A stretch of 64,000 nt of DNA from an uncultured Saprospiraceae bacterium (GCA_937921775.1 CAKZUK010000033.1:1-64000), one strand, 5' to 3'; positions 1 to 9,037 are shown, counted from the stretch's first letter. The notes: a model not told the origin generated them from the sequence alone. Program-made: numbers and translations.

Positions 1-18
1 TATTCCAAAGAACGAACC

Positions 19-52
19 AAAAAAAAAGCGAATTAAATAAATAATTCGCTTT
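19..52 (-). terminator. terminator of tsf operon
   Basis: An 11-bp perfect stem (AAAGCGAATTA at 25-35 and TAATTCGCTTT at 42-52) with a 6-nt loop lies just past the tsf stop. The A-run at 19-27 becomes a U-run when read on the minus strand, giving a classical intrinsic terminator. Confidence 0.85.
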
Positions 53-69
53 CTTTAATAAAATATCAT

Positions 70-918
70 TTAGCCGAGTTCGACATGTTTGAAATCGACA
101 ACTGTTAATTTCGGATCAACGCTTTGTAGGTAAGCAGCAATTGTCTGCTTGCTGTTCTTCACAAAGATTTGATTAAGTAAAGTTCGCTCCTTGTAAAACT
201 TATTTAGTTTACCCATTGCGATCTTTTCCAGCATCTCCTCTGGCTTACCCGCTTGGCGAGCTTGCTCTTTTCCAATTTCAATTTCCTTTTCAACAGTAGC
301 AGAGTCAACTCCATCCTTATCAACAGATACAGGACGCATAGCAGCTACTTGCATAGCAACATCTCTACCTGGCTCCGTTATATGTTCACCTTCAACATTG
401 AAAGAAACGATAACACCAGCACGGTATCCCATGTGGATGTAAGGAACAACTTGACCTTCACCAGCAGCTGTTACAAGCTTGTGGTAACCACCTAGGTTTA
501 GCTTCTCGCCAATTACACCAACTTGTTCAGTGATTTTTTCACCTATACTCAATCCACTTTCAAAAGGAAGTGCAAGAAGCGCTTCAACTGTTTCTGGTAA
601 ATTAAGAAGTGCGATCTCTGCAATCTTTTTTGTTAGAGCAATGAAACCATCTGTTTTAGCAACAAAGTCAGTTTCACAACCGAGCCGTATAACAACGCCA
701 TTATTATTATTATCAGAAGTAAGAGCCATTACAACTCCTTCCTTAGTTTCACGGTCAGCTCTCTTATCAGAAAGCTTCTGACCGTTCTTACGTAGATTTG
801 CAATTGCTTTTTCAAAGTCTCCACCTGCTTCGGTTAGAGCTTTCTTGCAATCCATCATACCTGCACCGGTTTGGTCACGTAATTTTTTTACGTCCGACGC
901 TGAAATCTTTACGTCCAT
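70..918 (-). CDS. tsf: translation elongation factor Ts
   Basis: Guanine-nucleotide exchange factor for EF-Tu. The 282-residue protein has the N-terminal UBA-like module with the family signature TGAGMMDCKKAL at residues 17-28, and the second signature ETDFVAKTDGF near residue 80. Length is normal for the family. It is the last gene of rplM-rpsI-rpsB-tsf, 64 nt after rpsB, and is followed by a strong terminator. The gene order is the usual one for Bacteroidota. The ATG start directly precedes the conserved DVKISASDVKKLR helix. Confidence 0.98.
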   Translation of the reverse strand: MDVKISASDVKKLRDQTGAGMMDCKKALTEAGGDFEKAIANLRKNGQKLSDKRADRETKEGVVMALTSDNNNNGVVIRLGCETDFVAKTDGFIALTKKIAEIALLNLPETVEALLALPFESGLSIGEKITEQVGVIGEKLNLGGYHKLVTAAGEGQVVPYIHMGYRAGVIVSFNVEGEHITEPGRDVAMQVAAMRPVSVDKDGVDSATVEKEIEIGKEQARQAGKPEEMLEKIAMGKLNKFYKERTLLNQIFVKNSKQTIAAYLQSVDPKLTVVDFKHVELG

Positions 919-982
919 CGAAGGTTATTTTTTAGTATTAATAAAATTAGTTTAAAATAGAGAACAAGTAGTTGGCATACTA

Positions 983-1732
983 CTAACCTTTTTCAGGTTG
1001 TTTCTCAGCTTGTTTTTCACCCTGCTTATCATTCTTCTGAGCTTGCTCACGTTGCTTTAATCCTTCTTTGATTGAATCTACCATAAATCTGGTAATCATA
1101 GCGATAGACTTAGATGCGTCATCATTAGATGGAATTGGAAAATCAACAGTGTTTGGATCAGAGTTGCTATCAACCATTGCTATAGTACGCATGCCCAATT
1201 TTTTGGCTTCAGCCAAAGCAATGTGTTCGTGCGAGATATCAACGATAAATACAGCAGAAGGCAATCTGTTAAGATTAGCGATACCACCTAGAACCTTTTC
1301 TAGTTTGTTACGCGATCTAGTTAACGTCAATCGTTCTTTCTTTGTTACACTGGTCAAAGAACCATCTGCAAGCATTCGATCGATTGTGTTCATTTTCTTA
1401 ACAGACTTCTTGATCGTACTAAAGTTCGTCATCATTCCCCCTAACCAACGATCCACAACGAAAGGCATGCCAACACTTCTTGCAGCTTCAGCAATAATTT
1501 CACGAGATTGTTTTTTAGTAGCAACGAAAAGAATCTTACGTCCTGATTTTGCAATTTGAGTCAGCGCCTTACCAGCGTTGTCCATGCATTCAAGTGTACG
1601 GTTCAAGTCTATAATGTGAATACCTTTACGCTCCATAAAGATATATGGCTGCATTTTAGGATTCCATTTCTTTTTTTGATGTCCGAAGTGTACGCCGGCA
1701 TCTAGTAATTCTTTATAGGTAGGTTTTGTCAT
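983..1732 (-). CDS. rpsB: 30S ribosomal protein S2
   Basis: Small-subunit protein S2, 249 residues. The N-terminus carries GVHFGHQKKKWNPKM, and the C-terminal half has VDISHEHIALAEAKKLG followed by the DSNSDPNTVDFPIPSNDDA segment, both diagnostic of S2. The last 25 residues form a Q/K/E-rich hydrophilic tail (KQGEKQAEKQPEKG), a low-complexity extension. It sits between rpsI (62-nt gap) and tsf and is almost certainly cotranscribed with both. Confidence 0.98.
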   Translation of the reverse strand: MTKPTYKELLDAGVHFGHQKKKWNPKMQPYIFMERKGIHIIDLNRTLECMDNAGKALTQIAKSGRKILFVATKKQSREIIAEAARSVGMPFVVDRWLGGMMTNFSTIKKSVKKMNTIDRMLADGSLTSVTKKERLTLTRSRNKLEKVLGGIANLNRLPSAVFIVDISHEHIALAEAKKLGMRTIAMVDSNSDPNTVDFPIPSNDDASKSIAMITRFMVDSIKEGLKQREQAQKNDKQGEKQAEKQPEKG

Positions 1733-1794
1733 TTTTTAATGATGTTTTACTGAATGAATAAGCGGGCATAAAAAATACCCAATACATCCAAAAA

Positions 1795-2181
1795 TTAACG
1801 TTTACTAAACTGGAAGCTTTTACGTGCTTTAGGCTTACCGTATTTTTTACGTTCAACCACACGTGCGTCACGAGATAAGAATTTTCTAGCCTTCAATGGC
1901 GAGCGGAATTCTTCGTTTAGTTTTACCAATGCACGGGCAATACCCATACGTACTGCTTCTGACTGTCCTTTAAAACCACCACCTTTTACGTTTACATTTA
2001 AGTCGTAGGCATTTTCAGCTTCAATAGTAGAAAAAGGATCAGTAATATTAGACTGTACATGTTGTTGTGGAAAATACTCTTTGTAGTCTTTTCCATTTAT
2101 CGTGATATTTCCTTCACCTTTAGTGAGGTAAACTCTTGCGACGGAAGCTTTACGTCTTCCTATGGCATTAATCATTTCCAT
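1795..2181 (-). CDS. rpsI: 30S ribosomal protein S9
   Basis: Small-subunit protein S9, 128 residues. GRRKASVARVYL is at the N-terminus and the C-terminus ends in the invariant QFSKR, whose basic tail reaches the ribosomal P site. The gene begins only 4 nt after the rplM stop, consistent with translational coupling of L13 and S9, a pairing conserved across bacteria. Confidence 0.98.
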   Translation of the reverse strand: MEMINAIGRRKASVARVYLTKGEGNITINGKDYKEYFPQQHVQSNITDPFSTIEAENAYDLNVNVKGGGFKGQSEAVRMGIARALVKLNEEFRSPLKARKFLSRDARVVERKKYGKPKARKSFQFSKR

Positions 2182-2185
2182 ATAA

Positions 2186-2629
2186 TTATATGTTTAAAGG
2201 TTCAGGTTTTTGTGCTGCATGTGGGTGCTCTTCACCTGCATACAAAAACAATTTTTTACTAATAGCTCGGCCAAGTTTGTTTTTTGGAATCATTCCTTTG
2301 ATTGCTGATTCAACAATCATTGTAGGCTTCTTTACCATTAACTCCTTAGCTGTAATACTCTTCTGACCACCTGGATAGCCAGAGTGAGATAGATAGTATT
2401 TATCGTTCATCTTGTTACCAGTGAAACGAGCTTTGTCTGCATTGATCACAATGACGTAGTCACCTGTGTCAACGTGTGGCGTATAAGAAGGCTTGTGTTT
2501 GCCTCGTAGTACATTTGCAATAGCAGTCGCCATACGTCCAACAGTCATGTTTTCTGCATCTACGATCCACCATTTGTGCTCTACGGTTTGCTTATTCGCC
2601 GATTTTGTTTTATAACTTAATGTATCCAC
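2186..2629 (-). CDS. rplM: 50S ribosomal protein L13
   Basis: Large-subunit protein L13, 147 residues. It contains WWIVDAENMTVGRMATAIANVL and HVDTGDYVIVINADK, the characteristic N-terminal fold of L13, and ends in a lysine/proline-rich tail. It is the first gene of the rplM-rpsI-rpsB-tsf operon. The promoter at 2701-2731 lies about 70 nt upstream, so the leader is short. Confidence 0.98.
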   Translation of the reverse strand: MDTLSYKTKSANKQTVEHKWWIVDAENMTVGRMATAIANVLRGKHKPSYTPHVDTGDYVIVINADKARFTGNKMNDKYYLSHSGYPGGQKSITAKELMVKKPTMIVESAIKGMIPKNKLGRAISKKLFLYAGEEHPHAAQKPEPLNI

Positions 2630-2954
2630 GTTTTAAGATTTTGTGGTCAGTAATTAAATGAATTTTTCTCTTATTTATATGGCTTTCGCCAAAGCAGGTG
2701 CAAATGTACCGCTCTTTATCTCAAAAAACAAGGGATTTTGGAAAAAAAATGAAGATTGGACTTCATAACTCATTGATAAACAGTCTTATTTTCGCACAAA
2801 AATTTTAGACTGCTCCAGATTGACTCCTTTTTTAAGACAAAAAATGGGCTATAAGAACAACCATTTGTGCAACTAGATGTTGAACCTAGGGTATAAGTCG
2901 GCTATGTCCGCATAAAGACCTACCTTTACACCAGCAAGATACATTAGACGATCA
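2630..2954. other. divergent intergenic region, rplM / idi2
   Basis: This 325-nt region separates two divergent genes. Toward rplM it holds a good Bacteroidota promoter (2701-2731). Toward the isomerase no clean TAnnTTTG box was found; the nearest AT-rich candidate is around 2785-2800. No RNA gene or ORF of substance is seen. Confidence 0.6.
2701..2731 (-). promoter_or_regulatory. Bacteroidota sigma-A promoter of rplM operon
   Basis: On the minus strand TTG (2729-2731) is followed after 20 nt by TACATTTG (2701-2708). This matches the Bacteroidota primary-sigma consensus, TTTG near -33 and TAnnTTTG near -7, at the usual spacing. Confidence 0.6.
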
Positions 2955-4010
2955 ATGAGTAAAAAGCATAAAATACTACCTAGCCCGCTTATCGAAAATG
3001 ATGCGGAAGCGGCATCTAGAAAGCGTGACCACATTGAGCTGGCGTTCCGCTCACAGGTAACCAAACAAAAATTAGACAAACGGTTTTACTACGAGCCCAT
3101 GCTTTCTGCTCACCCCGCTCAAAACAGCTTAGAATCAATTCAATTTCTCGGAAGAACAATGAAGGCTCCTCTTTGGGTGTCAAGCATGACTGGTGGAACT
3201 GAATGGGCCAACACTATAAATCATAACCTTGCACGAGCTTGCAAAGACTTTGGAATGGGAATGGGCTTAGGCTCTTGTCGATCATTAATTTATGAAGACA
3301 AGACTTTTGATGATTTTAATGTAAGGCCTATCATAGGTAATGAGCTACCTTTATATGCTAATCTTGGAATTGCGCAGATTGAACAGTTGATCGCAAGAGA
3401 TGAATTTTTCCTAATAAAAAAATTAGTAGATCGCTTGCAGGCAGACGGATTAATCATTCATGTCAACCCATTTCAAGAGTGGTTACAACCAGAAGGAGAT
3501 CGATTTGAGAAGCCACCATTGGAAACCATCCAAACCTGTCTTGATCAATTAAAATATCCAATCATCGTAAAAGAAGTAGGACAAGGAATTGGTTATGAAA
3601 GTCTGAAAGCACTTTTCCAATTGCCATTAGCAGCAATCGATTTTGCAGCAAGTGGAGGAACCAACTTTGCAATGCTTGAGCTATTGCGTAGTGATAAAAC
3701 AAAACAAGAAACTTTTGAAGAGTTGGCTTATATTGGTCATAGTGCTGTTGATATGGTGGAGATGAGCAATCAAATTATAACAGAATTAGGTAGTAAATTG
3801 TCATGCAAACAAGTAATAATATCAGGCGGAGTTTCCGGTTTTTTGGATGGGCACTATTTAATTAATAAATTAGCCCTCCCAAGTATCTATGGCCAGGCTT
3901 CAGCATTTTTGAAGCATGCCCGTGGCGACTACGAAGATTTACACAAATATGTAGCTTCACAAATACAAGGGCTAACTTTAGCAAACGCGTTTTTAAAAGT
4001 AAGAGATTAG
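2955..4010 (+). CDS. fni: type 2 isopentenyl-diphosphate delta-isomerase
   Basis: FMN- and NAD(P)H-dependent isomerase interconverting isopentenyl and dimethylallyl diphosphate. Of its 351 residues, the N-terminal RKRDHIELAF is a substrate-binding signature, the segment NPFQEWLQPEGDRF matches the NxxQExxxPEGD motif of the family, and SGGVSG near residue 295 is the FMN-phosphate loop of the TIM barrel. It is followed 3 nt later by HMG-CoA reductase and then a GHMP kinase, so it belongs to a mevalonate-pathway operon. This type is unrelated to the Nudix type 1 enzyme. Confidence 0.95.
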   Translation: MSKKHKILPSPLIENDAEAASRKRDHIELAFRSQVTKQKLDKRFYYEPMLSAHPAQNSLESIQFLGRTMKAPLWVSSMTGGTEWANTINHNLARACKDFGMGMGLGSCRSLIYEDKTFDDFNVRPIIGNELPLYANLGIAQIEQLIARDEFFLIKKLVDRLQADGLIIHVNPFQEWLQPEGDRFEKPPLETIQTCLDQLKYPIIVKEVGQGIGYESLKALFQLPLAAIDFAASGGTNFAMLELLRSDKTKQETFEELAYIGHSAVDMVEMSNQIITELGSKLSCKQVIISGGVSGFLDGHYLINKLALPSIYGQASAFLKHARGDYEDLHKYVASQIQGLTLANAFLKVRD

Positions 4011-4013
4011 AGA

Positions 4014-5375
4014 ATGAAAAAGTCCATCTCAGGTTTTTCCAAAATGTCGAAACGCAAAAAACTGCGCTGGATCGTTGAAAATTTTTTCAAGGACCCTGAG
4101 AATGTTATGCGTGAGTTGAGCGGCTACTGGCTGTCCAATGAAAAAGAACAACGCATACTGGACGGGTTTAGTGAGAACACAATCAGTAATTTTTACCTGC
4201 CTTTTGGCGTAGCTCCAAACTTTATTGTCAATGGAAAAACCTACGCTGTACCAATGGTGATAGAAGAAAGCTCTGTCGTTGCTGCTGCATCCGCTGCTGC
4301 AAAATTTTGGATGAAGCGTGGCGGTTTTCACGCAGAAGTAATCTCTACAAAAAAAGTTGGCCAAGTCCACTTCTCTTGGAATGGGAATCCGGAAACATTA
4401 AAAACTGTTTTTCCAGAAATTAAAACAGAGTTAATTAAAGCAAGTGCAGGGATTACTAAAAACATGGAAAACCGTGGCGGAGGTATAGCTGATATTGTTT
4501 TGAAGGATATGACCAAACACGATAAAGGTTACTTCCAGTTGATGGCTACATTTGAAACTTGCGATTCGATGGGGGCTAACTTTATCAACTCTATTTTAGA
4601 AAATTTTTCGCAAAGCTTAGTTCAATTTATAAAAGAGGATGATCGATTTGATGGAACGGAAAAAGAGGTAGATATAATCATGTCTATCTTATCCAACTAC
4701 ACACCAGAATGCTTGGTGCGCACTTGGGTAGAATGTCCCATAGAAGATTTAGGTACTTTTGGAAATGATATGGGGTCGGAACAATTTGCGAACAAGTTTT
4801 GCAGAGCTATCAAAATTGCGCACATAGATCCCTATCGTGCTACAACGCATAACAAAGGGATCTTTAATGGTATTGATGCAGTTGTTTTAGCAACAGCTAA
4901 TGATTTCCGGGCTATTGAGGCTTGTGGTCATACCTACGCTGCTAAGGATGGTCAGTACAGAAGCTTAACGCACTGCAAAATAGAAAACGGATTATTTAAA
5001 TTTTGGATGGACCTACCACTTGCAATCGGTACTGTAGGGGGATTGACAAAACTACATCCGATTGCACGACGTTCTCTAGAGTTATTGGGTAACCCAGGAG
5101 CGGAGGAATTAATGGGAATAATTGCAGCAACTGGATTGGCTCAAAATTTTGCGGCGATCAGGTCATTGGTGACAACGGGTATCCAAAAAGGACATATGAA
5201 AATGCACCTTTTGAACATCCTTAATCATCAAGATGCATCCGAAACAGAAATTAAAGATGCCGTCAAACACTTTAGTGATAAAACAGTTTCTGTTAGCGGA
5301 GTGCGTGATTACTTAAATGAGAATCGCGACCAAACGGATAAAGATTCCTCAACTCTCAGCTTAAAAGCGGAATAG
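4014..5375 (+). CDS. mvaA: hydroxymethylglutaryl-CoA reductase, class II
   Basis: Converts HMG-CoA to mevalonate, or the reverse. The 453-residue sequence has ENTISNFYLPFGVAPNF (class II substrate motif), the EESSVVAAASAAAKFW segment with the catalytic Glu, DSMGANFINSILE (cofactor-binding DxMGxN), NKGIFNGIDAV with the catalytic Lys, and GIQKGHMKMH with the catalytic His. All key residues are present. The gene is 3 nt downstream of fni. Class II enzymes occur in archaea and bacteria; with an isomerase and a GHMP kinase in the same operon, a biosynthetic direction is the natural reading. HMG-CoA synthase and mevalonate diphosphate decarboxylase are not in the window. Confidence 0.93.
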   Translation: MKKSISGFSKMSKRKKLRWIVENFFKDPENVMRELSGYWLSNEKEQRILDGFSENTISNFYLPFGVAPNFIVNGKTYAVPMVIEESSVVAAASAAAKFWMKRGGFHAEVISTKKVGQVHFSWNGNPETLKTVFPEIKTELIKASAGITKNMENRGGGIADIVLKDMTKHDKGYFQLMATFETCDSMGANFINSILENFSQSLVQFIKEDDRFDGTEKEVDIIMSILSNYTPECLVRTWVECPIEDLGTFGNDMGSEQFANKFCRAIKIAHIDPYRATTHNKGIFNGIDAVVLATANDFRAIEACGHTYAAKDGQYRSLTHCKIENGLFKFWMDLPLAIGTVGGLTKLHPIARRSLELLGNPGAEELMGIIAATGLAQNFAAIRSLVTTGIQKGHMKMHLLNILNHQDASETEIKDAVKHFSDKTVSVSGVRDYLNENRDQTDKDSSTLSLKAE

Positions 5376-5553
5376 TAGATTAAAGTAATTGTTCAAGACG
5401 GCTGGAGGAATTTTGCGAACTCCACGAGATGACTTTAGGCTAAAGACAAATTCTAAAAATACTACCAAGCGTTTTTATTTATCTAAATTTTTGAAAACCC
5501 AAAATAGCTTAGTACAGCTCTCTCCTTTCGATTACAATCAAAACATTGCCTCA

Positions 5554-6492
5554 TTGAATAGCTCCACATATTACGCAAAAGGAAAGTTCTTACTATCTGC
5601 AGAATACTTTGTACTGGATGGAGCTTTGTCTTTGGCATTGCCACTAAAATTCGGTCAGCGATTGGAAATAAAGGAACTAGAACACTCCAACTCAATCGAG
5701 TGGAAAAGTTTTGATTACAAAAAAAATATTTGGTTCGAGGCATCTTATGATCTTCGAACCTTAGCTATTAAAACGGCAAATGAGGTCGACACAGCTGAGC
5801 GATTAAAAGATATTTTTGAATCTATTCAAAAACAACAGCCAAAATTATTTGAAGGAACAGGTTTTCAAATGGAAAGCTATCTTGATTTTCCAAGACCTTG
5901 GGGATTAGGAACAAGCTCTACTTTGTTATCCTTATTATCACAATGGTCAGAGACTGATGCTTACCAAATATTGGAAGAAACTTTTGGAGGTTCCGGATAT
6001 GACATTGCTTGTGCAATAGCAGATGGACCAATTCACTTTCAAAAACTTGGATCTGAAATAAAGGTACAGGCAAGTTCGTTTTTACCTGCGTTTAGGGACA
6101 AGTTATATTTTGTATACCTCGGTAAAAAACAAAACAGTAGAGACGGAATTGCACACTACAGAAAACTAGACTTAGATAAAAATATTTTTATAAAACGACT
6201 TTCTGAAATAAGTAAGGAAATGGCTTTCGCCAAAACATTGAATGTTTTCAATCAACTTATTATCGAACATGAAACAATCATTAGTCAAACGCTAAGCATC
6301 CCAAGAGCAAAGGATTTGTATTTTTCAGATTTTGAAGGAGAAGTAAAATCATTAGGTGCTTGGGGTGGAGATTTTGTTTTGGTGACCAGTAAAGGTCCAA
6401 TTAAAAAAACCACCGGCTATTTCAACGAAAAAGGCTTTGAAGTGTTTTATAAATATGAAGATATGGTGAAGAAGAATAACACGATCGATTGA
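5554..6492 (+). CDS. GYDIA-family GHMP kinase
   Basis: Small-molecule kinase of the GHMP fold, probably phosphorylating a mevalonate-pathway intermediate; the exact substrate cannot be read from sequence. The domain starts at YYAKGKFLLSAEYFVLDGA, has the ATP loop RPWGLGTSSTLLSLLS, and the motif GGSGYDIACA that names this Bacteroidota family. The reading frame is open upstream to TTG 5389, but no ATG occurs before the domain; TTG at 5554 places the start just before the conserved first strand and is preferred. Third gene of the fni-mvaA cluster. Confidence 0.8.
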   Translation: MNSSTYYAKGKFLLSAEYFVLDGALSLALPLKFGQRLEIKELEHSNSIEWKSFDYKKNIWFEASYDLRTLAIKTANEVDTAERLKDIFESIQKQQPKLFEGTGFQMESYLDFPRPWGLGTSSTLLSLLSQWSETDAYQILEETFGGSGYDIACAIADGPIHFQKLGSEIKVQASSFLPAFRDKLYFVYLGKKQNSRDGIAHYRKLDLDKNIFIKRLSEISKEMAFAKTLNVFNQLIIEHETIISQTLSIPRAKDLYFSDFEGEVKSLGAWGGDFVLVTSKGPIKKTTGYFNEKGFEVFYKYEDMVKKNNTID

Positions 6493-6495
6493 AGT

Positions 6496-7440
6496 CTGTC
6501 AGCGTAGCGATCCTAGATTCATGCCAGCGGCATGACGATCTCTCAACCGATGATTCATTCGGTGATCTGACAATACAGCGATCTCAAAAATAAATTAATG
6601 GCTTGGACATGGTACGATAGTAAAGTAATTAAAATTGAAGATCAGTCGCCTACGACGAAACGCTTCTGGGTGGAAGTACCCGAGGAGGAAATACTTGATT
6701 TCAAAGCTGGACAGTTTGTAACAATGGACTTACCAATCAGCGATAAGCGCAACAAACGTTGGAGAAGCTACTCCATCGCCAATGCTCCTGATGGTACCAA
6801 TGTATTAGAATTTTGTATCGTTTTATTAGAAGGAGGAGCAGGTACCACTTATTTATTTAATGACTTGGAAGTTGGTGGGACCATTCGCTTTAAAGGGCCA
6901 TCAGGTACCTTCGTGTTACCTGAAACAATCGACTCCGATTTAGTTTTTATTTGTACAGGTACAGGTGTCGCACCATTTAGAGGCATGCTATGGGATATTT
7001 ATAATCAAAAGAAATCGCACCAAAAACTCCATTTAATTTTTGGTACACGCCACAAAGAAGGTTTACTTTATAAAGATGAGCTAGATGAGTTGACGAATAA
7101 ACTGGAAGGTTTTAGTTATTCCGTTGCTTTGTCAAGAGAGGAAGATTGGGATGGATACAAAGGCTATGTCCACCAAATTTATATGAAGGACTATAAGGAT
7201 ATTCGTCCTGATGTACATTTTTACCTCTGTGGTTGGACCAATATGATTGATGAAGCTGTGGCAAATCTGATTGTAGAAATGGGATATGATAAGTCTCAGA
7301 TTCATTATGAGTTGTACGGTTGATTGGAGACCGCTTCGTTGAGAGACTTCGCTCGACTAAGAACACAGTAGTGAACTGAAAGTGGGACTGCGGAAGTGGG
7401 AAAGTCTTTCAGCAATGCAATCTGACAGCGAAGCGACCTC
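6496..7440 (+). repeat. 19-nt imperfect direct repeats flanking the FNR gene
   Basis: CTGTCAGCGTAGCGATCCT (6496-6514) and CTGACAGCGAAGCGACCTC (7422-7440) share most positions and bracket the flavoprotein gene. A shorter related word, CTGACAATACAGCGATC, occurs around 6567-6583. They may be members of an intergenic repeat family. Confidence 0.45.
6598..7323 (+). CDS. ferredoxin-NADP reductase-like flavoprotein
   Basis: FAD- and NAD(P)H-binding oxidoreductase of the FNR family, 241 residues. RWRSYSIANAP near residue 58 is the RxYS flavin-binding motif, and CTGTGVAPFRGML around residue 120 is the GxGxxP pyridine-nucleotide loop. There is no fused 2Fe-2S ferredoxin domain, so it must pass electrons to or from a separate carrier. 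Lying between the isoprenoid cluster and an Fe-S scaffold gene, it could serve an FMN or Fe-S enzyme, but that is inference. It is flanked by similar 19-nt direct repeats (6496 and 7422). Confidence 0.85.
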   Translation: MAWTWYDSKVIKIEDQSPTTKRFWVEVPEEEILDFKAGQFVTMDLPISDKRNKRWRSYSIANAPDGTNVLEFCIVLLEGGAGTTYLFNDLEVGGTIRFKGPSGTFVLPETIDSDLVFICTGTGVAPFRGMLWDIYNQKKSHQKLHLIFGTRHKEGLLYKDELDELTNKLEGFSYSVALSREEDWDGYKGYVHQIYMKDYKDIRPDVHFYLCGWTNMIDEAVANLIVEMGYDKSQIHYELYG

Positions 7441-7493
7441 TCTCCTCAATAATAAAAACGGTCCCCAGAACAACTTTCTATCTCTTTTTGTGT

Positions 7494-7501
7494 TATTTTT
7501 G
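7494..7501 (+). promoter_or_regulatory. possible -7 box of nfu gene
   Basis: TATTTTTG fits the Bacteroidota -7 consensus TAnnTTTG and lies about 75 nt before the Nfu start. No convincing TTTG is found at the expected upstream spacing, so support is weak. Confidence 0.3.
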
Positions 7502-7574
7502 TGTATAATTAATCTAAATAAGGATTGGAACCAGAGGGTTACCGTCTAGTATATTATAAAATAGAGAATTTATT

Positions 7575-8189
7575 ATGGAAGATACTGCAACTAAAAGCCC
7601 AGTAATGCTCTACACAGAGCAAACGCCGAATCCGGAGTCATTAAAATTTGTGACCAACCGTATGCTATATAAAGGTACTGCTGACTTTCGTGAGGAAGAA
7701 TTGGCACATGAATGGTCTCCAATAGCAACGGCTTTATTTGAATTACCCTATGTAAAAGGAGTTTACGTTTGTAATAACTTCGTTACTGTAACTAAGGAAT
7801 TCAACTATGCATGGGAAGACATCATGTTGAAGTTGAAGGAATTCATTAAGGCCTATATTGAAGATGGGAAGGATATTCTTAAAGAAGGTTTCGCAGAAGC
7901 AATGGAAAAAATAGAAGCAGAGGTTGGTGCGGGATACCAATACTCTGAAGATGATGCGGAATTGGTAAAAAAGATTAAAGACCTAATTGACACTTACGTA
8001 AAACCAGCTGTTGAGATGGACGGAGGTAATATTGAATTTAAATCATGGAACAAAGGAACCGTAACTGTTGTACTACAAGGCTCTTGTAGTGGTTGCCCTT
8101 CCTCAACTGTTACCTTGAAATCTGGTATTGAAGGAATGTTGAAGCGAATGGTTCCGCAGGTGCAGGAGGTAGTTGCGGAGATGGGATAA
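7575..8189 (+). CDS. Nfu-type Fe-S cluster scaffold/carrier
   Basis: Fe-S cluster assembly or transfer protein of 204 residues. Residues about 10-100 are an Nfu N-terminal domain (TEQTPNPESLKFVTNR) and residues about 130-204 the NifU C-terminal domain. The cluster-binding pair is Cys171 and Cys174 in GSCSGCPSS. This two-domain layout matches mitochondrial NFU1 and many Bacteroidota proteins. The gene stands alone, is followed by a bidirectional terminator, and has no other suf/isc genes nearby. Confidence 0.93.
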   Translation: MEDTATKSPVMLYTEQTPNPESLKFVTNRMLYKGTADFREEELAHEWSPIATALFELPYVKGVYVCNNFVTVTKEFNYAWEDIMLKLKEFIKAYIEDGKDILKEGFAEAMEKIEAEVGAGYQYSEDDAELVKKIKDLIDTYVKPAVEMDGGNIEFKSWNKGTVTVVLQGSCSGCPSSTVTLKSGIEGMLKRMVPQVQEVVAEMG

Positions 8190-8207
8190 TACTGGTAAAG
8201 CATAAAA

Positions 8208-8245
8208 AAAGAAAGGGTCTTTGGAATTCCAAAGGCCCTTTCTTT
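8208..8245. terminator. bidirectional terminator, nfu / RlaP-like
   Basis: AAAGAAAGGG-CTTTGGAATTCCAAAG-CCCTTTCTTT forms a near-perfect self-complementary stem between convergent genes, with A and T runs on its two sides. It can terminate transcription in both directions. Confidence 0.85.
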
Positions 8246-8257
8246 TTGTTAACGACC

Positions 8258-9037
8258 TTAAGCTTGTTCTGCTTGTACGCTATGCTTTAGCATTTGTCTA
8301 AAGAATAAATCAATAGCTTCCATATCGACTTCTTGTTGTTTTGGCAAAGCCTCTGCGTAAATTGAACAGGCCTTGCGACTCTCAAAAATAAATTCATCCA
8401 ATGCAGTAATTCGTTTAATTGCTTTGCCATCGTTTGTTTCTTTTTTAAGACGAATGAGTTGATGAACAGCTAACAAAACTTTAGGATGTTTTTCCAAAAT
8501 AGGAAGTAAATCCATAAAAAGCATTGGTGCAGGTGATTGATTTTCTTTAACCCAAATGGAAGCTAGAATTGAACGAACAATGATGAAGTATTTTTTTAAT
8601 GGAATTGTCTCCTTTTCAAAATGCTTTTTAATCAATGCATTGCTCAAACCTAGATAGTGATAAATCGCTTTGCGCGGTTGAAAATATTTTTCAGAAAGTT
8701 CGATTAAACTTTCTCTAAAAGCAGGACAACCTCCATATATCTTAGCAGATTGTAGCCATTCAAATAAAATAATATTTGACTTAGAAAGTAAAGACAATGT
8801 CTTCTTAAGATCCCAAGCTTGGGTATCCATGTTGTCTTCTATCAGTATAATGTTATCGGGTTTTTCATTGACGGATAGGTACCAGTCCGGAGAGTGGTTA
8901 TATATAATGCGAATATCGTAATCACTATTTGGAGATGGAACTCCCCAAGCTCTACTTCCTGATTCACATGCATAAAGAATATTGATCTTATGTTCGTCTT
9001 TCAGTTTGTCCAAATATGTTTCTATCTGTTGTGCCAT
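8258..9037 (-). CDS. RlaP-like nucleotidyltransferase
   Basis: Predicted DNA-polymerase-beta-superfamily nucleotidyltransferase of 259 residues. ESGSRAWG (residues 25-32) is the active-site Gly-Ser loop, and Asp39 and Asp41 in SDYDIR are the metal-binding pair. The remainder is helical with no other known motif. The layout agrees with the PF10127 family (B. subtilis YcgL; RlaP of some RNA-repair loci). No RNA ligase or kinase lies beside it, so involvement in RNA repair is unproven here. Single-gene unit, convergent with nfu. Confidence 0.8.
   Translation of the reverse strand: MAQQIETYLDKLKDEHKINILYACESGSRAWGVPSPNSDYDIRIIYNHSPDWYLSVNEKPDNIILIEDNMDTQAWDLKKTLSLLSKSNIILFEWLQSAKIYGGCPAFRESLIELSEKYFQPRKAIYHYLGLSNALIKKHFEKETIPLKKYFIIVRSILASIWVKENQSPAPMLFMDLLPILEKHPKVLLAVHQLIRLKKETNDGKAIKRITALDEFIFESRKACSIYAEALPKQQEVDMEAIDLFFRQMLKHSVQAEQA

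Noticed and set aside
2955-6492. Complete mevalonate pathway operon
   Set aside because: Only isomerase, HMG-CoA reductase and one GHMP kinase are present; HMG-CoA synthase and mevalonate diphosphate decarboxylase are absent from the window.
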